Positions 35,020 through 42,116 of a stretch of 64,000 bases of DNA are shown piece by piece (the first letter of the stretch is position 1; each line of letters starts with the position of its first letter). Under the pieces are notes generated by a model, which had not been told where the DNA came from, did not search any database, and saw nothing but the letters and a program-made list of their open reading frames with translations. This DNA is from G958296245 sp965262055 (GTDB lineage Bacteria > Chloroflexota > Dehalococcoidia > Lucifugimonadales > G958296245), in assembly GCA_965262055.1 (NCBI GenBank), contig CBDHEI010000002.1:3286001-3350000 (forward strand). The letters run 5' to 3'. Position numbers and translations under genes: made by a program.

Positions 35020-35252
35020 CCGGCCGACTACTCAGATGAGCATCCCGGTAGTGGCGGTAGCAGTCGCTATTAAAGAGGCCAGGGGGGTCGTAGCGGCTCT
35101 TGAGGTCCATGAACCGGCGGAGCCTGGGGATACGCCGTCTCCAGCTGGTCCATTCTCGCCCAGCGTTGATAGGTCAGGTAGTAGGAGCCATCCAGCTCCA
35201 AGGCGCAGTCGATGAGCGCCTGGAACTGGGCCTTTGACTTCGCTATCTCCAT
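35020..35252 (-). pseudogene. Remnant of FAD-linked oxidase C-terminus
   Basis: On the minus strand, IDCALELDGSYYLTYQRWAR is followed, after a +1 shift near 35127, by LRRFMDLKSRYDPPGLFNSD and CYRHYRDAH. This order (GSYYLTYHRWA... YP..FMxLKxRYDPxGLFxSDxYRHY) is the end of FAD-binding, berberine-bridge-like oxidases. Nothing of the upstream FAD domain remains. The segment lies just downstream of the MFS gene. The remaining sequence from 34841 to 35020 holds no other signal I can identify. Confidence 0.6.
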
Positions 35253-35289
35253 TGAGCCTGTACTGGACGTCGTTCAGGACGGTCATGTT

Positions 35290-37002
35290 CTATTCGGCGC
35301 GCTTCCGGCTTGCGTCTTCGGCAGCGGCCACGCGCGCGCCCTCGGCCACGTCCACCCACCGCAGCGCTATCGTGCCGGCGAGGATGATGACGATGATCGC
35401 CGTCACCGCAACCCTCGCGTCGAACGCCGCCGTGACGAATACGTAGAGCGTCGGTCCGAAGACGGCCGAGGCCCTGGTCGTGAAGCCGAAGAAAGAGAAG
35501 AACTCCCCACTTCGCGTCTCCGGCGTGATCTGAGCGAACAGGCTCCTTGCCAGCGCCTGGCTGCCTCCCAAAACCAACCCAAGGCAGACCCCTAGCAGCA
35601 TCCACTGGTAACCGACGACTAGGCCAAGCGGCTCCCACAGCACTTTTCGGACTGTGCTCGGCCACCAGTCCATCCTGCCGTCTCCCAGAGTGGACGGGTG
35701 CCGCAGCCCTACCGCCGTCTCGCCGTCCAGGCTGCCGCCCTCTATGGAGACGCCGTACGTGGAGTACTCGGACAGGCGGACGTCCTCCAGTAGCCTCCTG
35801 GCCCGTTCGGGCGAGAGCATCTCGCCCTCCTCGATATCGTGGCCGTCCCGCTTCCACATCGACTCCGAGTGCGAGTCGCCCAGTTCGGGCGCGGCGTCGG
35901 CAGTGTAGGCTCCCAAGTCCGCTCTATATGTCAACTGGTAGTCGAACTCGCCGTGTCTGGCCGGTTCCAGCGGCACGACCGCCACGCCGCCGAGCACTAT
36001 AAGGACCCAGCCGGCGAGCGCTACGGTGAGCGCCGCCTTCGTCGTCGTGCGGCGCGCCAGCCACGCGAAGGCCATCGCACCACCAGCTGCAACGAACTGG
36101 ATGATCAGTATCGTGGCCATGTTGAAGGCTAGTGGTATCCTTAACGTGTCCGCGGCGAAGGCGCCGGCTATCGATATGATCGTCTGTACGCCGTCGTTGA
36201 AGAGCAGGTACGCGCCCAGGTAGGCGAGCACCACCCTGAACCTACTGACCTGCCTGAACGTCCTGCCTAGCTGACCTACGGCCATGGTCAGCGCCCTCCA
36301 CGGCGTCAGCCGGTCGGCGGCTTCACGGACGGGAGGCTCCGGCACCACCTTCAGCGTCCATACTGCCCATCCGAACCACCACACGCCCACGGAGGCTATG
36401 GACAGGCGGGTCACCAGGTCGGCGGCGTCCGTGTCCCGAACTAGCAGGTTCAGCGCAAGGTGGACCAGAAGGAGCAATCCACCGCCGATATAGCCGTAGC
36501 TGAACCCTCTGCTGCTGACGTCGTCGAGGAGGCCGCGCGGCGCGATATGGGGGAGCAGGGAGTTATAGAAGACGAGGCTCCCCGCGAAGCCGACGTTCGC
36601 CAGTATGAAGGTGACCCCGATCCACGCCCACGGATGGGACGTGTACGCCGAGAAGAAGGCTAGGGCGGTGAAGAGCGACCCCGCCGCCGCGTAAATCCCG
36701 AGCAGGGTCTTCTTGAGTGCCGCGCGGTCTGCGATGATGCCTAGTAACGGGCTCGAGAGCGCGACGATCGCCGTCGAAGTGGCTACGCCAAGGCTCCACA
36801 CGGAGCTGCCGGTGAATGTCAGCCCGAGGAAGGATGCGTTCTCGCCAAGGGCATCCTTGAACAGGAAGACGAAGTATATGGGTATGATCGCGGCCACACC
36901 GCTGGTGGCGAAGGCGGAGTTGGCCCAGTCGTACATGCACCAGGCGCGGATGATCCGGCGTTGGCGTACCGGCAGGTCTCCGACCGCCGTGGGTGCTGTC
37001 AT
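35290..37002 (-). CDS. MFS transporter, UMF1/Atg22-like
   Basis: A 570-residue transporter with about 12 membrane helices. The N-terminal AWCMYDWANSAFATSGVAAIIPIYF and the following ALGENASFLGL are characteristic of UMF1 proteins. A long soluble insert of about 110 residues (about 370-470, HGEFDYQLTYRADLGAYTAD and SMWKRDGHDIEEGEM) separates the late helices, which resume with LWEPLGLVVGYQWML. Substrate unknown. It follows the phosphodiesterase-like gene after 15 bases, so the two are probably co-expressed. Confidence 0.85.
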   Translation of the reverse strand: MTAPTAVGDLPVRQRRIIRAWCMYDWANSAFATSGVAAIIPIYFVFLFKDALGENASFLGLTFTGSSVWSLGVATSTAIVALSSPLLGIIADRAALKKTLLGIYAAAGSLFTALAFFSAYTSHPWAWIGVTFILANVGFAGSLVFYNSLLPHIAPRGLLDDVSSRGFSYGYIGGGLLLLVHLALNLLVRDTDAADLVTRLSIASVGVWWFGWAVWTLKVVPEPPVREAADRLTPWRALTMAVGQLGRTFRQVSRFRVVLAYLGAYLLFNDGVQTIISIAGAFAADTLRIPLAFNMATILIIQFVAAGGAMAFAWLARRTTTKAALTVALAGWVLIVLGGVAVVPLEPARHGEFDYQLTYRADLGAYTADAAPELGDSHSESMWKRDGHDIEEGEMLSPERARRLLEDVRLSEYSTYGVSIEGGSLDGETAVGLRHPSTLGDGRMDWWPSTVRKVLWEPLGLVVGYQWMLLGVCLGLVLGGSQALARSLFAQITPETRSGEFFSFFGFTTRASAVFGPTLYVFVTAAFDARVAVTAIIVIILAGTIALRWVDVAEGARVAAAEDASRKRAE

Positions 37003-37017
37003 GGTGTGGTCCTGTCG

Positions 37018-38220
37018 CTATGCGACTATCAACGGCACTAGCACCTCTGCCGGGCTGAGGCCGGAGTGGTACCCGACGTGCAGCTTGCCTTCGGCGGACC
37101 GCGATGGCCAGCCGTACAGGAGCACGTCGGCGCCTAGGGACACGGCGACGAATGAGCCCAACCTCCGCCGGGTCTCGTCCGACAGACGCCCGGGGCCGAG
37201 CAGCTCCACCTCCTCGGCTTCATCAACCGTTATCAGAAAGAACCGATCTCCAAACCGGTCGCGGAATACCTCCCGGAACTCGGTCTTCTTGCCCGCACGG
37301 ACGTGGAAGTAGACGACCCGGCTGTCGCCGGATGGCTCGTGCTCCAGTAACCCCATGAGCGGGTCGGAAGCGCTGATCATGTGAATGTTGTCTCCGCGGG
37401 CGTCGAGACCGCCGTGGTCGGCGGTCATGACGATCCGGGCGCGGCCCGCTACGGCTGCGGCCAGGGCTTCCAGCGCCTGTCCGACGGCTGCCGCAGTGGC
37501 CAGGGTCCGGGGGTGTGAGAACCCCAGCTCGTGGCCCGACATGTCGACGTGGGGCAAATACAGGTAGGTGAAGGTAGGACCAGTGGCCGTGAGCACCCTG
37601 GCTGCTACGCCTTCGACGGCCTCTGCGAGGGAGGCGTAGCCTGTCGTGGGCGTACCTCCGCTCAGGTATGCGGAGAAGGTGCTATACGCGAACTCCGCCG
37701 GCACAAGCGAGAGGCTGGACCTCTCTATGCCGCCCAGAAACGAGGGAATAGGCAGCGCCTCTTCTACCGTCAAGCCAAGGTCGGTTAGGGGAGACTCATC
37801 GACTGACCGGACGAACGGGATTATCGTCGTCACCGCGTCGACCTTGGGGACGTAAGTGTACCACCCGACGGCGGCGTGCCGGCTCGGCCACTCTCCGGTC
37901 GCCATGGAGGTGAACGCCGAGGCCGTGGTAGACGGTATGACGGTGTGAAGGGTCGCCGCTACGTGTTGCCGTAGGAATGAGCCAGGGTCGAGCGAATCGG
38001 CCGTCACCATGCCGAAGCCGTCAGCGGCTACGAAGACCAGGTGCTCCGCCGGCCCTATCAACCCGGCGATAGTCTCCGCGCCTCTTGTAACGGGGCGGCC
38101 AGACGCGCCGACGGCCGAAGCGACTGCGTTCCCAAAGTCCACGACGTTGAGCGTGTCCTCGGACGGCCTGAGCAGACGCCCTGCCCGAAGCTCCTTCTCC
38201 AGCCTGTCGCTGTCCCTCAT
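37018..38220 (-). CDS. Alkaline phosphatase superfamily, nucleotide pyrophosphatase/phosphodiesterase-like
   Basis: A 400-residue protein related to type I phosphodiesterases. The nucleophile region reads TVIPSTTASAFTSMATGEWP, with Thr/Ser in the usual position. Metal-ligand stretches are VFVAADGFGM, YLPHVDMSGHELGF and IVMTADHGGLDARGDN. No signal peptide is seen. ATG 38220 follows CGGAGGCTGT. It precedes the MFS transporter gene, suggesting a shared role in uptake and cleavage (inference). Confidence 0.82.
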   Translation of the reverse strand: MRDSDRLEKELRAGRLLRPSEDTLNVVDFGNAVASAVGASGRPVTRGAETIAGLIGPAEHLVFVAADGFGMVTADSLDPGSFLRQHVAATLHTVIPSTTASAFTSMATGEWPSRHAAVGWYTYVPKVDAVTTIIPFVRSVDESPLTDLGLTVEEALPIPSFLGGIERSSLSLVPAEFAYSTFSAYLSGGTPTTGYASLAEAVEGVAARVLTATGPTFTYLYLPHVDMSGHELGFSHPRTLATAAAVGQALEALAAAVAGRARIVMTADHGGLDARGDNIHMISASDPLMGLLEHEPSGDSRVVYFHVRAGKKTEFREVFRDRFGDRFFLITVDEAEEVELLGPGRLSDETRRRLGSFVAVSLGADVLLYGWPSRSAEGKLHVGYHSGLSPAEVLVPLIVA

Positions 38221-38367
38221 ACAGCCTCCGTATAACGCGGGTGCAGCCGGGGCCGGGAGCCCCTCGGCGCACGCCGCATTATACGGGAGGAAAACGACGG
38301 CGACATCGGGCCCCAGGCGCCTGGCTGATCTTCCACACCTGCGCTCTGGGCGCTTTCGGTCTACGGT

Positions 38368-38640
38368 ATGACTATGGATGTCTCAATCAACGAGCGAAAC
38401 CTAGCCCAAATCAGACGCAAAGTTGAGTCAGGCAAATACTCGTCGACTGACGACGTTATCGGTAATGCTCTTGCGCTGCTGGACGAGCACGACGAGGCTC
38501 TGGAGTCCGAACTAGCCGAGATGCGCGAGAGTGTGAGGCGAGGCACGGAGCAGGCCGACACCGGCAAGGTCGTTCCCGCTGAAGAAGTGTTCGAAGAGCT
38601 GAGGCGGCGAAATGCGGAGATGACCAAGCAGGCCAGATGA
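38368..38640 (+). CDS. parD: ParD-type antitoxin
   Basis: A 90-residue antitoxin: DVSINERNLAQIRRKVESGKYSSTDDVIGNALALLDEHDE is the ribbon-helix-helix segment (read here in two halves), and the C-terminal part is the toxin-binding tail. ATG 38374 is an alternative start. The last base overlaps the toxin ATG (ATGA). Confidence 0.88.
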   Translation: MTMDVSINERNLAQIRRKVESGKYSSTDDVIGNALALLDEHDEALESELAEMRESVRRGTEQADTGKVVPAEEVFEELRRRNAEMTKQAR

Positions 38641-38934
38641 GTCGCTGCGTCTTTACGCTAGAAGCTCGCACTGACCTCCAGCAAATCCATGACTACATCG
38701 CCCGCAACAGCCCTGCCAACGCACTTCGCTTCGTAGACCTCTTGGAACGTCAGTGCGCTCAGCTTGCGGACCATCCCCGCATGGGAATGGTCCGGCCTGA
38801 GTTGGGCGTGGCCCGCCGCAGCTTCGTGGTACCTAGGGTCTCGCTACGTCGTCATCTACCGGCCAACAAACGAAGGTGTGGAGATTATCCTCGTGCGCCA
38901 CGGAAGCTAGGGCCTGCGCCTGCTGTTCGATTAG
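38637..38934 (+). pseudogene. parE: ParE toxin, frameshifted and with premature TAG
   Basis: ATG 38637 begins CVFTLEARTDLQQIHDYIAR, then LERQCAQLADHPRMGMVRPELG and RSFVVP: a normal RelE/ParE start. At about 38835 one extra base moves the frame; the continuation GSRYVVIYRPTNEGVEIILV is read one base over. It then meets TAG at 38908 where an Arg codon (HGSRDL) is usual, followed by LRLLFD and TAG 38932. A +1 insertion in the CCTAGGG stretch explains the shift. In the original frame the protein ends with unrelated sequence at 38978. Confidence 0.8.
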
Positions 38935-38967
38935 CCGAGTTCCGGCTGCCTCAGTCAGTCCGCCTGC

Positions 38968-39915
38968 CTAGACAATAACGCTGGTAGGGGCGCCGGCTGT
39001 GTAGACATCTCGGGCCGAGGCCACTAAAGACGGATCAGGCTCGTACGCCACAGCCTCGTCCTTCCCTTCGTAATCGATGACGTGGAGTAGGTGGCGCATC
39101 GCGTTGATCCTGGCCCGCATCTTGTCGTCGGACTTTATGATCGTCCAAGGGGCGATGTCGCTGTGGGTCAGAAGGAACATCGCCTCCTTCGCCTCCGTGT
39201 ACTCCGCCCACTTGTCCTTCGACAGCAGATCAATCGGGCTGACCTTCCAGTGTTTCAGCGGGTCCTTCGCCCGCTTCTCGAACCGCCTTAGCTGCTCCCT
39301 TCGGCTCACCGAGAAGTACAGCTTGATCAGCTGTATCCCACTATCGACGATCATCTTCTCCAAGGTCGGCGCCTGCTCCAGGAACAGCCTGTACTCCGCG
39401 TCGGTGGAGAAGCCCATGACCCGCTCTACTCCCGCGCGGTTGTACCAGGATCGGTCGAACAGCACGATCTCGCCGGCGGAGGGGAAATTGCTGATGTAGC
39501 GCTGGAAGTACCACTGGCCGACCTCTACGTCCGACGGCTTGTCCAAGGCCACGACACGGGCGCTGCGTGGGTTCCAGTGCTCCATGAAGCGCCTAATTGT
39601 GCCCCCTTTGCCGGCGGCGTCCCGGCCCTCGAAGAGGATGATGACACGCTTGCCGGATTCCTTGACCCAATTCTGGAGCCTGACGAGCTCCACCTGTAGC
39701 GGGAGCTTTTGCTGGTAGTATTCCTTGCTCTTCATGCGGCGAGCATAGGGGAAGAGGTTCTCGCGGAAGTACTTGACCCGGTTCTCCGGGCTGATGTCCA
39801 GCGGGTCGGCCAGCGGCAGGGCGTCCGGGATATTCGCAGGCTTGCTCTTCTTGGCCTCGTGGCCGTTCTGGCGAATGTCCTTCCGCTTGCCGTTGACGCG
39901 GTTTTTCTTGCCCAT
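38968..39915 (-). CDS. ppk2: Polyphosphate kinase 2
   Basis: PPK2 transfers phosphate between polyphosphate and nucleotides. Walker A GRDAAGKGGTIRRFMEHWNPR, the lid ALDKPSDVEVGQWYFQRYI, Walker B FDRSWYNRAGVERVMGF and the late SPIDLLSKDKWAEYTEAKE are present. It has 315 residues, the length of single-domain class I/III enzymes. The direction (GDP or ADP phosphorylation) cannot be told from sequence. ATG 39915 is the start. Confidence 0.95.
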   Translation of the reverse strand: MGKKNRVNGKRKDIRQNGHEAKKSKPANIPDALPLADPLDISPENRVKYFRENLFPYARRMKSKEYYQQKLPLQVELVRLQNWVKESGKRVIILFEGRDAAGKGGTIRRFMEHWNPRSARVVALDKPSDVEVGQWYFQRYISNFPSAGEIVLFDRSWYNRAGVERVMGFSTDAEYRLFLEQAPTLEKMIVDSGIQLIKLYFSVSRREQLRRFEKRAKDPLKHWKVSPIDLLSKDKWAEYTEAKEAMFLLTHSDIAPWTIIKSDDKMRARINAMRHLLHVIDYEGKDEAVAYEPDPSLVASARDVYTAGAPTSVIV

Positions 39916-40049
39916 CGTTCAACCTGCCCCAAGTGCCGAGATTCGTTTGGGAAGTTGACAGTCTAGGACGGATTCGGAGGAATTGCAACCTCTTGACGTT
40001 CCGGCAACCTCCGCCGCAGGGTTCAGACCTCCACTTTGGCAGCGTGGGC

Positions 40050-40557
40050 TCACGGTCCTGAGGACTGACCCAACACCTCCTTCTTGAACACGCGGAAGCC
40101 CCGGGCCTGGTAGTTTGCCAATGAGTGAGGATGGTCCTTAGTGCACGTGTGCAGCCAGACCCGGTACGCGCCCATCTGCCAGGCTAGCCGCGCGGCTATC
40201 GTGAGAAGGCGCCCGCCGACCCCCCGTCCGATGTACCCAGAGAGCAAGCCGAAGTAGGCTATCTCGACGTTGCCCCCCCTCGTCCATATCCAGCTCGAAG
40301 TAGCCAGCCATGGCCTGCCCCTCATGGGCGACCCACATCTCCACGTTGGGCAGCGCAAGTCGTTTGAGCCACTGCGCGTCGGACCATTGGCTCCGATTGG
40401 TCCAGTGGTAGTCCCTCCCAACCGCGCCATAGAGGTACCGGCCCAGTTCGACGTCCGGGACATCCTGCCGTTCCACCGCGATTTGTACCGAGTCCCTGGA
40501 CGACGGACGCAGCTCTCCCTCGGCCATCATCTCGAGGTAGTAGGTAGTCTCGGTCAA
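40050..40557 (-). pseudogene. GNAT acetyltransferase gene with frameshift in a G7 run
   Basis: ATG 40557 begins a GNAT-like N-terminus (ALPNVEMWVAHEGQAMAGYFELD). At the run of seven C (seven G in the coding sense) at 40273-40279 the frame is broken; the next frame carries the acetyl-CoA loop VEIAYFGLLSGYIGRGVGGRLL, then VWLHTCTKDHPHSLANYQARGF. Both halves together would make a complete protein of about 168 residues. A homopolymer shift could be an assembly or sequencing error, true decay, or slippage; the bases alone do not decide. Confidence 0.8.
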
Positions 40558-40573
40558 GGAGAGAAGGGGAGCG

Positions 40574-41746
40574 CTAGAGGATTCGCACGATTTCGCGCTG
40601 GGGTTCGGTGGTTATACGGGGGCCGGTAGGGGTGATAAAGACGTCTATTTCCGACCGGACGCCGAAAGCGGGTAGATATACGCCCGGTTCGATGGTAACG
40701 GCGATGCAAGGAATGAGCGGTCTCGTGTCCCGGGTCTCCCAACCGTCCAGGTTGACCGCGTTGCCGTGGACCTCCCTGCCCAAGCTGTGCCCGAGGCGGT
40801 GATTGAAGTAGTCTCCATAGCCCGCGTCCGAAATAACCTTCCTTGCCACCACGTCTACCTCCCAGCCTTGGAGTGTACGCCCCTGGGCGAACGCCTCCTC
40901 AATGGCATCGACGGCGGCATCCCGGCCCCCGATCACGGCGTCGAAGACGGCCTGGTGCTTGGTTGGGACGGGGTCGCCAACGTAGGCGGTCCAAGTGATG
41001 TCCGCGAACATCGAGTCCTCTCCATCGATCCTCGACCAGAGGTCGATCAGTAACCAGTCGCCACCGCAGATCGGCACCGAGTTGTGGGCCGTCGGCTCGA
41101 AGTGAGGGTCGGATGCGTGCTCGTTGGCGGCAACCACCGGCCCGTCGGTCACCTTGAGGCCCTCCTCCCGGAAGCGGCCCCGGATGAACTCCGCCACGTC
41201 GTACTCCGTCGGTCCCGCCGATAGCCGGTCGCCGACGTATGCGAAGGCTTCCCCGACGATCCGAGTCAACTTGCCGGCGGCGACGAGGTGCGATTCGAGC
41301 TGTGAGTCACTCCAACGCTGTGTGGCGAACTGGACCGTGTCGGCGGAGGAGACGACCTCCACCCCGAGACCGCGCACCAGTTCCAACGTGCCGCCGTCCA
41401 CCTTGGAGACTCTCGGCAGCCCGGCGTCCGGCGAGTACTCCATCGCGACGCAGCTGGCGCCATCCAGCATCTCGTCGAGCCGCGCCAGCATGTCGGTGCG
41501 GCTGACAAAAAGCTTCGTGGGGATGCCCAGGTGACCGAAGCGGCCCTGGTCGACATAGCTTACGAGGAGCTCCAGATCGCCCTCGGCTGGAATCCAGAGC
41601 CAGCAGGGGCGGGTGATGTTGTCGATGGCGCCGACCGTGTCCCAGAAGATCGGGTTCATCCCGCGGTAGTCGTAGAGGAGCCAGCCGTCGACGCCAGTAG
41701 TACGCAGGTGCTCCTGAGCGCTAGCCGCGACGACATCCATGTCCAC
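40574..41746 (-). CDS. M24 family (Xaa-Pro) peptidase
   Basis: A metallopeptidase with the pita-bread fold. The metal ligands can be placed: Asp in LLIDLW, Asp in FADITWTAY, His in HRLGHSLGREVHG, Glu in TIEPGVYLP and Glu in RSEIDVFIT. The N-terminal creatinase-like domain is present. GTG 41746 follows AGGAG at eight bases and is preferred over the frame opening at 41776. It has about 390 residues. Cytoplasmic. Confidence 0.9.
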   Translation of the reverse strand: MDMDVVAASAQEHLRTTGVDGWLLYDYRGMNPIFWDTVGAIDNITRPCWLWIPAEGDLELLVSYVDQGRFGHLGIPTKLFVSRTDMLARLDEMLDGASCVAMEYSPDAGLPRVSKVDGGTLELVRGLGVEVVSSADTVQFATQRWSDSQLESHLVAAGKLTRIVGEAFAYVGDRLSAGPTEYDVAEFIRGRFREEGLKVTDGPVVAANEHASDPHFEPTAHNSVPICGGDWLLIDLWSRIDGEDSMFADITWTAYVGDPVPTKHQAVFDAVIGGRDAAVDAIEEAFAQGRTLQGWEVDVVARKVISDAGYGDYFNHRLGHSLGREVHGNAVNLDGWETRDTRPLIPCIAVTIEPGVYLPAFGVRSEIDVFITPTGPRITTEPQREIVRIL

Positions 41747-41944
41747 GTTGGTTTCTCCTGCGGGAATTCGGCGCAATTATATCCCGGCGGACCGGCGGCT
41801 TGGCGTTGCCACCATTGCTGCTAACCCCCGTGCTTCCAACCAGCTCAGCGGAGACGCACTACGCTGCCCGTTACGAGCCCGGCGCCGTCTGAAACCAGGT
41901 GGATTACTACTGAGGGGGCGTCGGTTCCTCGTCCCCGTGGAGGT

Positions 41945-42021
41945 GGCGTCCCTGGCAGGATTCGAACCCGCGACCCGCTGCTTAGAAGGCAGCCGCTCTA
42001 TCCACTGAGCTACAGGGACGC
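41945..42021 (-). tRNA. tRNA-Arg (anticodon TCT)
   Basis: The minus strand folds as a cloverleaf: acceptor GCGTCCC/GGGACGC, anticodon stem GCTGC/GCAGC around loop CTTCTAA (anticodon TCT, AGA codons), and T-loop TTCGAAT. The discriminator base is C and no CCA is encoded. Confidence 0.95.
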
Positions 42022-42116
42022 TACCAGACCAGTGTAGCAACGCCGCCGAAACGCGGTCAACGGCCTTCGCTGTTTGATGCGGGAACAGACCCCAAGTACA
42101 ATGCCCGCAGCTTCGG

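Noticed and set aside
34898..35215. 105-residue plus-strand frame
   Set aside because: It is antisense to the FAD-oxidase remnant and has no ribosome site or domain features.
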